Assembly: GCA_029204225.1 (NCBI GenBank)
Contig: CM055097.1
Span: 47,428,617-47,492,616 of the forward strand
Direction: 5' to 3'
DNA from: Diphasiastrum complanatum
Taxonomy: Eukaryota > Streptophyta > Lycopodiopsida > Lycopodiales > Lycopodiaceae
DNA length: 64,000 nucleotides
Below, piece by piece: positions 10,871 to 21,557 of this stretch. The stretch's first letter is position 1; the number at the start of each line of letters is the position of its first letter. The position numbers and the translations under genes were made by a program. A model generated the notes under the pieces. The model ran no database searches. It saw nothing but the letters and a program-made list of their open reading frames with translations, and was not told the origin of the DNA.

Positions 10871-11885
10871 GCCAAGTCTTCAATGACTTCAAGTTATTAA
10901 ACTTAACATCTGAGTTGACCAGCGTCCAGATCTGATTCGTCAAAAGTGAGTTGTACTCGCTTTCCATAGCTTCTTGCCACTTCACAACATCCTTGGAGTT
11001 AATTGCTTCGGCTAGGCTCTCTAGTTTTTCTGATGAAGTCCAGAATGATTGAGGTACATACCTCTCAGGAACTGTCCGAGTCCGTGAGGATCTGCAGACG
11101 TTGGGTTGACCAGGATGCAATGATGCTTCTTCTTGAATTCCTTCAGATCTGTTCGAGCTAGCTTGGTCTGGTTTGATGATAGATATTGTCGGTTGCTCGG
11201 CTTCTGTAGATGTAGTTGCAAGTTCTGTAGAAGGAACATCAACGTTGGAAGAATCCAAACCACATAAAATAGAATGAAATGACATAGCATCATTTATCGA
11301 TGGTTGTTTGAAATCATAGTATGTATGTTCTTGAAATATAACATCCCTAGAGACAAATACTACATTGGTGGATGGATCATAAACTTTATAAGCTTTATGT
11401 TCATCAGGATAGCCAATGAAAATACATCTATTTGTCCTATGATCCAGCTTCTTCCTAAGCTATTTAGGAATGTGAACAAAACATGTACAACCAAAGTTGT
11501 TGACGGCTTTGGTGTGCACATAACAGGTTGTGGAAGTAGCTTCTGCCCAAAACTTCGCAGGTAGGTATACTTGATGCAACATGGATTTGGCTGAGTTGAG
11601 AAGAGTTCGATTCTTTCCTTTATGGAATCTTGTTTTGTTGAGGTGAATAGAAAGTGGTGAACTGTCTTCTAATACCATATTCAGCCATGTAGTCGAACAT
11701 CTCGTTAGAGATGTATTCAACGCCACTATCAGTTCGGAATGCCTTCACTTTCCTAGACGTTTGTGTCTCAGCCATGGCCTTGAATCTCTTGAAGCGTTCA
11801 AAGGCTTCAAATTTGTGCTTAATGAACATGACTGTAGACCATCTAGAGTAATAATCTATGGAAGTGATAAAATAGATTGCACAGG
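10871..11885 (-). pseudogene. Copia-3 integrase and linker to RT (remnant)
   Basis: On the minus strand the integrase core reads YFITSIDYYSRWSTVMFIKHK, then VKAFRTDSGVEYISNEMFDY (second Asp) and FYSPQQN (catalytic Glu side, frame broken). It continues with LPAKFWAEATSTTCYVHTK and the conserved FVHIPK. After this the linker (CRSSRTRTVPERYVP) leads into the start of RT (KWQEAMESEYNSLLTNQIWTL). It stops near 10,880, so RT and RNase H are gone. The integrase zinc finger and everything before it are lost at about 11,885, next to the Pro/Thr-rich ORF. Confidence 0.85.
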
Positions 11886-11944
11886 AGGCCTTACTCCAAC
11901 AAGCCCAACAACGCCGACAAGCCATAGCAGCAGCAGACAACTCG

Positions 11945-12228
11945 TTGGATGCAGGCACTTCAAGTTCTGGTTTAGTAGGCATGGTTCTGTCCACTCCAGC
12001 AACTTCCACAGTTCTAGATCCCTTACCTACTACCACAACTTCTCTTTCACCACTACCCCCACCATTTACTATCACATCCACCCCCTCCCTCACACTAAAC
12101 ACAGGCTTTGACTCCACAATCCCCCGAAAGCCCTCACCTATACATTCTTCCACCCTACTTGACTATTCGGTCAATTTAGACGACTTTGCATTACAGCTAC
12201 TAACACAACCCACATCCACCATCATCAT
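11945..12228 (+). pseudogene. Pro/Thr/Ser-rich ORF, left part (split by Copia-4)
   Basis: About 95 residues dominated by Pro, Thr and Ser, with no recognised domain. The frame is cut by Copia-4 at 12,229. Removing the element and one target copy joins it in the same frame to a similar Pro/Gln/Ser-rich stretch at 17,063-17,220, so this was one ORF before insertion. The right part carries coiled-coil and Gln-rich segments, which is compatible with the gag of a decayed retroelement, but no signature motif was found. Confidence 0.5.
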
Positions 12229-13019
12229 TGTGAGAAATTGGCAAAAATCTAGCTTGGTATTTTAATGAAAGAAGTTTGTAAGTGAATCTCACATGTGTGG
12301 AGAATTGTGAATTAAATTAAAAATATTAAATATAGGGGTTTTATGTTTTTTGTATCAAGCATCTAGGTGTAGGATGTTGATAGGGTCAAATTTGGCATAG
12401 ATGGCAAATTATCCATTTCCAATTGTAATGCCACTATTGAGTCAAAATAGAGTAGGAGGCCAAACTCAAGCCAATTAGAGTGTAGACAAGTGTAATGCTA
12501 TTGTTTGATGAAGTTTAAGAGGTCCAATAGGATTTAGAGGTGGAACCATGAGTGGTCCAATAGAATTTGAGATATGCTTGAAAATTGTCCAATAGAATTT
12601 AGAGGTGAATGGATCAATGGTCAAATAGGATTAAGAGGTGGCAAAAGTGTGGTCCAGTCATAGTTAACATGGTGGTAGCTCGTGGATCTACTAGTATTAT
12701 TGTACTTCTCATTAGGATCTAATTGATTTTGAGACTGAGTGGATTTTGTGAGTAATTGGTTTTCTAGCTTTCTCTCTCTACCCGAGAGCTCATGATGATT
12801 TTCTCTCTCTACCTGAGGAGAGCAGCTTGTTTTTACTTAGATTATTTTTGTAACACTTCCCACACGTGTGAGTGAGAGTTGGAAGTGATTGAATGCATGT
12901 AGTAGTGTGTTTTTGCCATAGAATCAAATATTGATCTTGAGTCTTGATCTTGGTGCATCTACACACCTTAGGAGATCACAAGTACATGTTGTGGACAGTC
13001 CACACGTGTGAAATTAACA
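12229..13019 (+). repeat. Copia-4 5' LTR (791 bp)
   Basis: Runs from TGTGAGAAATTGG to TGAAATTAACA and is followed at once by the tRNA-iMet primer site. The matching copy is at 16,239-17,057. Confidence 0.9.
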
Positions 13020-13031
13020 TGGTATCAGAGC
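13020..13031 (+). other. Primer binding site (tRNA-iMet type) of Copia-4
   Basis: TGGTATCAGAGC abuts the LTR end. It is complementary to the 3' end of initiator tRNA-Met, the usual primer of plant Copia elements. Confidence 0.92.
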
Positions 13032-13776
13032 CTAACTAAGGTTACCATGCATTTTGATCCATTTGAGTGAAAACTATTCATCAATCTTGAGCTAGCAATT
13101 GTCAAGATCCATTTTCCTAGCTATCTTGTCCAATTTTAGATCAAAGAAGATCAATAGGGCATTGATTGGGTTTGACCTGGTACTGTATAGAATCAGGTGC
13201 TCAAACACGTGTGAGGAACATCCAATTTCAGTTTGGTAGTTCTCTTTCATGTTTGATCCAAAAATCTTGCTAGATAGCTTGTTTTGAAGCTATTTTTGTC
13301 TAGTTTATGATGCAATCAGTTTCATTCCATTTGGTTGAGCCAATCAAAAGTTATAAGCTTTTGAAGAGGGTTAGGTAGGGCACCTAGACCTGGGTGGACA
13401 CATTTGGTTTGGTCAAGAGATTGCTTGTTTGATCCAAAATCACAGTTGAATGCTTACCAATCTCCTCTATACGTGATCTAGGCACTGTTTTAAGATCTTA
13501 GCCATTTTGTTTCATGAAATATCATTGTATTTGAGTCAAATTTGCTTTCTTAGTGTATTTCACATGTGCTAAGAGTGTTTGATCCTAACTTTGCCCATAC
13601 TCCATCATTTGATGTGAAGTAGATCTAGTTTTGGAGAAATTGAGATAGCTAGTGAGAATCATCTCACAGTTTGTTGCAAGATCTTGCATAGGAGATGGTA
13701 GCACACCATTATTGGATCCTATAATGAGAGAGAAGCAACATTTTTTGTTCATCACTTTTATTTATCTCCACTTTAC

Positions 13777-15168
13777 ATGACTTCAATGAGTTCATACTTG
13801 TTGCAACCAAGTGAGACATTGTCTACTTCCAATTATTTAATATGGAAGTTGAGGATGGAGTCCATCTTGATACTCCAAGATGTGATGGACATTGTACTTG
13901 GGATTGAGGAGGAGCCTCAAGTCCTTCAAGAAGTACAAAAATACAAGAAGAGATCTAGGATGGCTCTCCACTACATTAAGATGAATGTCTCTAATGAGAT
14001 ATTGAGGGAGATTGGTGATTGTTCTACATCCAAGGAAGCTTGGGATTGTCTCAAGTCCATCTATGAGGCTAAGAACACCTCTAAGCTCCTCACTCTTAGA
14101 AATAAAATCTTCCAAAATAGTCAAAAGAGTGATGAGAGTGCATCTACTTATGTTTTGAGAGTCAAGGATATTCATAGGGAGCTTGTATGTATTGGTGACT
14201 CAATAAATCAAAGTGAGCTAGTCCAAGTCATTTTCAATGGCTTGAGAGATGAATATGACAACCTTGTCCAATCCTATGCCATTAAGGAGGAGCTACCAAG
14301 TTTGGAGGCCCTTCAAAGTGTGCTTATTTTTGAAGAATCAAGACAAGAGTACAAACTCTTGAGGATGGACAAGCTATCACTCAATCATAATGATGGCAAA
14401 GTTCTATTTGCCAAGAACAAAGAGAGGAGTAAGAAGCAACACCATCACTTCTCTAATGACAAAGCTAAAGACCAAGATGGAGAGGAGGAGGATACCTCTC
14501 ATGCTTCTACTTCAAATCTCAAGAAGAAGAAGATCAAGTGCTTTTATTGTGGCAAGAAAGGCCATTATGCCATCAATTGCTTCAAGAAGAAGAATCAACT
14601 CAATCAAGCCAACATCACCAATGAGAAAGAAGCCTGTATTGCAAGTGATGGAGAAGGCTCTCTTATGGCATCAAGCTTCTCCTCTTCCACCTTCAACAAG
14701 GATGACTCATGGTATATTGATAGTGGAGCATCTTCACACATGTGTGGCTCCAAGCACTCTTTTTCATCTATTATGCCTTATGATGGAGTCAAGAAGACTA
14801 TATACATTGCAAGTAAGCATGAGTGCAATATTGAAGGAGTAGGGATTATTCCCTTGAAGCTCGCATCTTCCAAAGATCTCTTTCTCAACAATGTTCTTTT
14901 TGTCCCAAAGCTTACAAAGAACATCTTAAGTGTTGGCCAACTTCTTGATAGTGGCTTTGATGTCAATTTCAACATTGACAATTGTGTGATCAAGAAGGAT
15001 GGTGAGATCCTTGCATATGGATCAAGATTTGAAGGCATCTACAAATTGGATCCAAGTGAGAGTGCAAACTCTCTTGATGTTTCTTATATGTCCAATATTT
15101 CAAAGGAGGATGATCACACAAAATGTACATATCTTCTCTCTTCAAGTATTATGGTGTATGATGAATAG
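13777..15168 (+). CDS. Copia-4 gag-protease polyprotein
   Basis: A 463-residue intact frame that starts about 750 bp after the primer site. Residues about 20-190 are a Copia gag of the UBN2/retrotran_gag type (NYLIWKLRMESIL, SKEAWDCLKSIYEAKN, VQVIFNGLRDEYDNLVQ). A Lys-rich basic stretch leads to a CCHC knuckle, CFYCGKKGHYAINC, at residues 255-268. The aspartic protease follows with WYIDSGASSHMCG, catalytic Asp at 315, and downstream FVPKLTKNILSVGQL. The product would assemble particles and cleave itself. The frame ends at a TAG before the integrase zinc finger. That the ORF is open while the rest of pol is gone suggests gag was under selection or lost its pol recently. Confidence 0.9.
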   Translation: MTSMSSYLLQPSETLSTSNYLIWKLRMESILILQDVMDIVLGIEEEPQVLQEVQKYKKRSRMALHYIKMNVSNEILREIGDCSTSKEAWDCLKSIYEAKNTSKLLTLRNKIFQNSQKSDESASTYVLRVKDIHRELVCIGDSINQSELVQVIFNGLRDEYDNLVQSYAIKEELPSLEALQSVLIFEESRQEYKLLRMDKLSLNHNDGKVLFAKNKERSKKQHHHFSNDKAKDQDGEEEDTSHASTSNLKKKKIKCFYCGKKGHYAINCFKKKNQLNQANITNEKEACIASDGEGSLMASSFSSSTFNKDDSWYIDSGASSHMCGSKHSFSSIMPYDGVKKTIYIASKHECNIEGVGIIPLKLASSKDLFLNNVLFVPKLTKNILSVGQLLDSGFDVNFNIDNCVIKKDGEILAYGSRFEGIYKLDPSESANSLDVSYMSNISKEDDHTKCTYLLSSSIMVYDE

Positions 15169-15174
15169 CACCAT

Positions 15175-15543
15175 ATGGAGTTTTATTCAAGATGGCCTAA
15201 GGTTGATCACCTTAGTGAACTTGGTAGTGCTTGCTTTGCACATATTCCCTTGGAAACAAGGAGGAAGGATGATCCAAGCTCATGGATCATGATTGGACAC
15301 TCATCCATCAAGGAGGCCTTTAGTGTCTCCATTTCAAAAGTGATTGTGAATAGAGATATCATATTGCATGAAGATTCAATATTGGAAGTGGCCGAGATCA
15401 AGGCTTCTCAAGAAGCATCACAAGTTATCTCTTTTGAAGGTATTCAATTTATGATGGGTTTGAGGTGTGAGGAGGAGTCTCTCCTTCGTTTGATTTCAAA
15501 AAGATCTTCAAGATGCATGGAACTATATGCTAGTTTTGTATGA
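15175..15543 (+). pseudogene. Integrase C-terminal fragment in Copia-4
   Basis: The frame contains FAHIPLETRRKDDPSSWIMI and GHSSIKEAF, equivalent to the post-core integrase block of Copia elements. The whole DDE core and the zinc finger that should precede it are missing, so about 300 residues were lost between 15,168 and 15,190. A purine-rich linker follows. Confidence 0.7.
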
Positions 15544-16072
15544 TGCTTATGGTATGGACATGTTTCTTGTCATTATTGACTTAGATATGTTTCCAATACT
15601 TTTTGAAAGCAAGATATTGTATTGTCAAAAGTATGCTCTTGGTTCTAGTAAGAACAAGATTGAGCTTGTTACTCACTTTTTTGAAAATCATGTTCTCACA
15701 TGTTTTGAGGCAAATTGTAAACTTTTTTTGAGATTAAGTGAAACATCCAAAGTGGATACTTACATCCTTGAGAGAGTAACTAGCCAAAAAAAGATCAAGA
15801 TAGTCTTTGATATCAAGATTAGATCCATCATGGATATAGATCATTGTATGTGGACTAGTCAAGCTAGAAAGCATAATTTTGATAATCATCATTGTTTCAC
15901 ATCTTATGATCTTGATCTCCATGATCTTTATGAGGCTTGGAAGCCTCGGATTTCTCTATTTATGGTGCATCCATCATGCAAGTGGAACTTTCAAAGAAAA
16001 GATAACCATCAAGCATGGAAGAAGCCCATGATCATAGTGGCATATTGGTGGAGCACTCTTCAAAGGCATTGA
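15527..16072 (+). CDS. Unknown 181-residue ORF in the pol position of Copia-4
   Basis: An open frame that occupies the place of RT and RNase H but shows none of their motifs: no YVDD, no TDASWAG, no KHIE. It is rich in Ile, Asp, Lys and Cys, with a segment of regularly spaced hydrophobics around residues 45-100 (THFFENHVLTCFEANCKLFL) and a His-rich part near residues 110-135. No function can be proposed. Base composition matches the rest of Copia-4. It may be a chance ORF in captured or scrambled DNA. Confidence 0.35.
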   Translation: MLVLYDAYGMDMFLVIIDLDMFPILFESKILYCQKYALGSSKNKIELVTHFFENHVLTCFEANCKLFLRLSETSKVDTYILERVTSQKKIKIVFDIKIRSIMDIDHCMWTSQARKHNFDNHHCFTSYDLDLHDLYEAWKPRISLFMVHPSCKWNFQRKDNHQAWKKPMIIVAYWWSTLQRH

Positions 16073-16238
16073 CAAGAGATCTCTACCAAAGAGATCTTAT
16101 CATGGATATGGTGAGGGTGCTGCTATGATGGATCCCTTGGCTGATCTTCACTTCTTATGCATACCAAAGGACCTACTCAAAAAGATTTACAAACTTCTCA
16201 AGTGATCTAGTAACTTTCCAAGCTATTTTTTGAGGTGG

Positions 16239-17057
16239 TGTGAGAATTGGCAAAAATCTAGCTTGGTATTTTTATGAAAGAAGTTTGTAAGTAAATCTCA
16301 CATGTGTGGAGGATATTCCCACGTGTGGAGAATTGTGAATTAAATTAAAAATGTTAAATATAGGGATCTTATGTTTTTTGTATCAAGCATCTAGGTGTAG
16401 GATGTTGATAGGGTCAAATTTGGCATAGATGGAAAATTATTCATTTCCAATTGTAATGTCACTATTGAGTCAAAATAGAGTAGGAGGCCAAACTCGAGCC
16501 AATTAGAGTGTAGACAAGTGTAATGCTTTTGTTTGATGAAGTTTAAGAGATCCAATAGGATTTAGAGATGGAACCATGAGTGGTCCAATAGAATTTGAGA
16601 TATGCTTGAAAATGGTCCAATAGAATTTAGAGGTGAATGGATCAATGGTCCAATAGGATTAAGAGGTGGCAAAAGTGTGGTCCAATCAAAGTTAACATGG
16701 TGGTAGCTCGTGGATCTACTAGTATTATTGTACTTCTCATTAGGATCTAATTGATTTTGAGATTGAGTGGATTTTGTGAGTAATTGGTTTTCTAGATTTC
16801 TCTCTCTACCCGAAAGCTCATGATGATTTTCTCTCTCTACCCGAGGAGAGCAGCTTGTTTTTACTTGGACTATTTTTGGAACACTTCCCACACATGTGAG
16901 TAAGAGTTGGAAGTGATTGAATGCATGTAGTAGTGTGTTTTTGCCATAGAATCAAAAATTATCTTGAATCTCAATCTAGTCTTGATCTTGGTGCATCTAC
17001 ACACCTTAGGAGATCACAAATACATGTGGTGGACAGTCCACACGTGTGAAATTAACA
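16239..17057 (+). repeat. Copia-4 3' LTR (819 bp)
   Basis: Starts TGTGAGAATTGG after a short GAGGTGG purine tract and ends GTGTGAAATTAACA. It carries an extra roughly 20-bp segment containing ATATTCCCACGTG near its start that the 5' LTR lacks. Confidence 0.9.
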
Positions 17058-18150
17058 ATCACCACTAATCCACTCCAAACGTCTCCGACACACATTCAAT
17101 CACCTCCTATCATACCACAATCACCTCTTCTCATCCCACAGTTACCTCCCCCTGTATTTTACTCCAACCTCTCCCCCCATTCCAAATTTTTTGCCATTCA
17201 ACCCCATACCATATCCTAATTATTGTGCACACTCCCCAACATTGGCCCTTGGGAGCAATTACCTCTCATAGCCCATAAAGCGGTTTGGTTGGTGAATGAG
17301 CTCCAGTGCAACCTCTTCGACACTTTAGGGAGTTAATATACCATGAGGTGGTTTGATGATGGAGCCATGGCAAATCTTTTAAAAGAAACGGCAAGGCTGG
17401 AGGCCGAAAATAAGCAATAGCTGCAACAAATCCATAATTTCAATGCATATAATCAACAAGAACAACAAATGCTCAACCACCTCCAGAACCAACTCCGAAG
17501 GTCTCCAACATGCAAACTATCATCCACAACCTTACAATAGAGCGGGCCTAGACCTTAGCGGATGCACAAGTAGCACGTTCTGCTATGAAGGAACAACTAG
17601 AATTGGTGAATTTCAATGATTTCACACCACTAGTTATTCCCAAGGGAACTCCATTTCCAGTGGTGGCCTATCAACTGCCAGCAAAAAAGCTAAAAGCCAC
17701 GAACGAGCATCATTCCAACATGCAACAAGCCTATATTGCTTCCATCGAGGCTCTCAACCGACATATCGACACCTTGAATGAAAGGGTAAAGGCAACTGCT
17801 CAGTCAACACCTTATGTCCATGCAAAGCACGCCCAGTTTCATGACTTCGGACCTCACTTTAAAGGATTAAATGGTCGAGATGGAGCATGATTCCAACAAC
17901 CTCCACATGCTAATCAAGGATTGTCATTCCAAGGCCAACTCCAAGGGCAAGGAACTCAATCACCAACCAATCCACAGGGCTCTGGTGGTACAATCTCCCA
18001 ACACCATCTTATCCCTTCCTTCACATCTAAGCCCATCGACATCCAACGCCAACTTTCTCCCAAATTTCAAAGCTACAACTAACCTTTCACTTCCTCTATC
18101 CTGAGCTTGATCCACAAACTGAACATGTCGTTGCAGCTGAAGCACCAGCC
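17058..18150 (+). pseudogene. Pro/Gln-rich, coiled-coil ORF, right part (split by Copia-4)
   Basis: Continues in frame from the left part at 12,228: a Pro-rich tract with PPIIPQSPLLIPQLPPPVFY to a stop at about 17,220. Further on are a coiled-coil-like stretch (LLKETARLEAENKQ, then QEQQMLNHLQNQL; 17,360-17,510), an open frame at 17,585-17,890 with HIDTLNERVKATAQ, and a Gln/Gly-rich tail. Stops and frameshifts lie between the pieces. The order low-complexity, coiled coil, Gln-rich is seen in some retroelement gags, but no zinc knuckle or protease was found, so identity stays open. Confidence 0.4.
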
Positions 18151-20841
18151 ATAATCATTCCACTTGAAAGCCATACTCCTTGTGGTACAAAAAGCTTCTT
18201 TGGTATTATTCACTCTAAAAATTATAAACAATTGCACCTAGCTTAGTGTCAGCCCATTAAATACACCACCTCTCCATATGAGGAAGATAACTAGTGCAAA
18301 ATGACAACTTCTAATCATCATTATCTTCACTACAAAAAACATATGGCACACATTTATCCATTATAATGGGCAATTTGACATAGCCCTTCATTACAGTTCT
18401 TCAAAACAAGTTTTCTTTTGATACAACCATTGCCCTTCATCACAATCTTTGAAAAGACCTAGAAGTACCTTCACTTTTGGTGTAAAACCACGTTGCATTT
18501 TGTTCTCCTTGTGGAAGACCAATCTTTCAGCTTTTGTGATTTTTCTTTTGTTTTGTGGAAAGTGTTTTTGCAATGGAAGTTTTAGAAAATGACACCTTTT
18601 GGCATAAATTTGTTGTGGACACGGAAATTGATGAATTCCACATAGCACCTGGGACTTTAACTCAATTTGCACTACATAGACCAACAGACAAGAGAACTTA
18701 GAAACCAAATAATCTAGAACCATGGCATCATCCATGCACTTTAGTGAGTAGCTTCACTATGTAAAATTGAAGTACTACTATAGCTTATAATATATCACGG
18801 AAATCTCAAAGCTCCCAACTTGAATTTCTATTTTCCTAGTTTTAAAAGTTCAAAAACATCAACCACCATAGAAATATCTACTTCCAAACCTAACACGATT
18901 TATACAACATAAATTTCTAGTAGATTAAAAGTTGTATTTACGTACACAATTACTCATATAGAAGGATATGCTTTTATAATCCCTTGCAAAGTTGCACAAT
19001 TCTTGATCAAGCATTTACTATATATCCACCTGCCAATATCCAACTTCAATGTCAATACAAGTAAAACAACCTCTACCATTTATATCCACAAGCAAACACC
19101 CCAACAAACATAAATCAATATCAATACACATAAATTGCCATAATGTGGTAGAAATTTGCTTCATTATCTCTAATTTAAGTCTCATTCCCAATGAAACTAA
19201 ACTCCAAAAATTGATGATGTTATGAAAAAACTAGAAATATTTTGATATTGATAATTATGCCAATAGAAATTGGCTTTACTTTCATTTTTTGCAACAAGAG
19301 CACAAATATGTAACTAGAATTAAGAATAATGATGTGATATTACCAAATGCATCGCCACAAAGTTTCTACATTGAAAAGAGATAGGATACAACTTGATTAG
19401 CTATCCTATTCTAGTTGTCCTGGAATTGAGGCATAATGGTTCACATTTCATTTTCTTGCACCAAGAATTAATTATACTAATTAAAAGACTGCATGAGTTA
19501 AAATATTTTATAAAAGAGTAACATGAAACATCGCAATAAGCTTTGTCATGTCCGCTCAAGATGAAAAAGCTCAAATAGTTGTCAAATGAAAATTCATTTG
19601 CAATTAAAAGGAATAAAAAATACAATAAAGAAATATAAGATCTACAACTCAACATTGAACAAGTCTCACAATCACTAGCTCAGTTTAAAAGAAGAAAAAG
19701 GAAAATAGAAATCAATATTGACTCACCTAAGAGGGACAACTTCCAATTATTTACAAATCACCAACAAGCTTACCACAACTACGATAAGGCTTAACACATA
19801 TATGAAATGACTATGCATTGCACGGAAAGAATCTTTATCAAATTATTGTTGTCATCAATGTTGAAATTTATCACCCGTCATACCCTTCAAAAACCAATAT
19901 GAACGTATTTGTAATTTTAGGCTATCAACATTGCATAATTTGTTTATAATGGTCATTTTGATGGGCTACAATTTATTCTATGTATCATCTTATCTCATGT
20001 ATATTGGAGTACCACTTGAAAAAAATTGCACATAAGATCTGCCAAGGAAAGAAGATAATGAACCTTCTCTTTACTTCCTCATCGAGATCCTTTTGCAAGA
20101 AATTCCTCCCACGAGCGGCTCCGCCCCGGATCATGGATCTTATAACATGGATGCTACATCATTGTACACTTTCTCTGATGCACCTCCACTTCCCATGCCC
20201 TCATCCACATACACTTTTGATAGCAGGTGCATCCAAAGTGTGGGTGTGCATGCAAAAAACGAAAAGGATAAGTTTTTTGCATGCAAAGATGCATTTGAAG
20301 GACCCAATTCTTGCATTACAATTTATCTCACGGTGACAATCTTGAACACACATTATTGCCTTTTGCAAGGCAGTACCAAATAATTACTAACAAAGGTCTT
20401 TACGTTTAGGAGATTAGGTCCTCAACATATGATATTGCCAATAGAAAACCAAATTCAGTTTGTTTGGTTGGGTGGTTTGCATGTTGTGGAAGGAAAAAAA
20501 TTGAAATTGGGCATGCAACTAGCAAACTACCTAATGACCACCTCAATTTGATGGGTTTCACATCACTTGGTTGAAACCTGATAAACACTCAATTTGGCTA
20601 CTTTTACAATACTTGATTCAGACAAATAAACACCGAAGTATTTGGCTTGGCTCCTACTAAAAAGGAAAGGAAGCAATCATCCATGAAAGCAAAATAATCG
20701 TTGATGTGTGAGCATCTAAGTGTTCAACTAAGACTTAACGTTCTACAAAGTTCGCTTAATTTTAAGCCCTTTTGGGGGCCCTGTATTATTTTAGGGCCCC
20801 AATTTTTTTATTATTATTATTGAAAACACCTCCACACCACA

Positions 20842-20928
<87 letters not shown>

Positions 20929-21350
20929 AATGCAAAAAAAAAACAGGTGACCATCAATTATGCATGGTAATGACCAAATGGTACGGCCATTACCACTCAT
21001 AATCGAGTCCTCGGGGACTCCTAGCCTACGACACCACTTGCTACACAGATCCATGATATTTGTGATAATGACTCTCCGAGTGGCCATTACCTAATACATA
21101 AACAAGTCTCCTCATTATATATGCTAACATGTTACTTGTCTTGGCATATGGCACATGGCATTACGCTCTTGGTCGGCTCTTGGTCGATTAAGTCAGATTA
21201 TCACCATTGGCAAGTCAGTTTTCGTGTAGCACTCATCCTTTCCTCTTGCCGCTTTCACGGCTTAAGAGCAAAGGGTCCTCTACATAGTGTAGCCTAGAGG
21301 AAGCTACTCTAGAGAGTAGTCTTGTGGTGATGCACATGCAGGTTACCTAG
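18151..21350. other. Gene-poor AT-rich intergenic DNA
   Basis: No coding frame with a recognisable motif. Contains a possible CACTA-type terminus, CACTACAAAAAACATATGG, near 18,329 and a compound microsatellite at 20,843. The 3' terminal exon of the neighbouring SDR gene may lie in the right part but was not identified. Confidence 0.4.
20843..20928. repeat. Compound (GT)n(GA)n microsatellite
   Basis: About 12 GT units run directly into about 30 GA units. Long open frames across it are dinucleotide artefacts. Confidence 0.95.
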
Positions 21351-21426
21351 TCCTTACATATAGAAAATATGTAATAAGAGCATAAGAGCACGTATTAATG
21401 GATATATTTGGCTGCTGCTTAAAAAA

Positions 21427-21549
21427 GAATGAGATAGATATATGGAAAGAGCAGCAGCAACACACAAAAAAATGACAAATATGTAGTTAATGAGATAGAT
21501 ATATGGAAAGAGCAGCAGCAACACACAAAAAAATGACAAATATGTAGTT
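21427..21549. repeat. 61-bp perfect tandem duplication in SDR intron 5
   Basis: The stretch starting AATGAGATAGATATATGG and ending AAATATGTAGTT is present twice head to tail without visible differences, just downstream of the exon 5 donor site. Confidence 0.9.
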
Positions 21550-21557
21550 AGACCTAC

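Larger units (their letters stand above)
12229..17057 (+). mobile_element. Copia-4: structurally complete, non-autonomous Copia-like element
   Basis: A 4.83-kb element with two LTRs, a primer binding site, one intact 463-residue gag-protease ORF, an integrase tail fragment, and an unknown ORF where RT and RNase H should be. Flanks are ATCAT (12,224-12,228) and ATCAC (17,058-17,062), a 5-bp target duplication with one mismatch. The LTRs differ by a roughly 20-bp indel and scattered substitutions, so insertion is not very recent. Lacking integrase core and RT, it would need enzymes in trans, as in TR-GAG-type elements. Confidence 0.85.

Noticed and set aside
11761-12111. 116-residue plus-strand frame over the Copia-3 integrase end
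   Set aside because: Antisense shadow of the integrase, and the second half overlaps the Pro/Thr-rich ORF in another frame.
13837-15038. Minus-strand frames of 86-112 residues
   Set aside because: Antisense shadows of the Copia-4 gag-protease ORF.
20772-21087. Open frames of 76-98 residues with Arg-Glu or Leu-Ser runs
   Set aside because: They are translations of the (GT)n(GA)n microsatellite and flanks; no motif outside the repeat.
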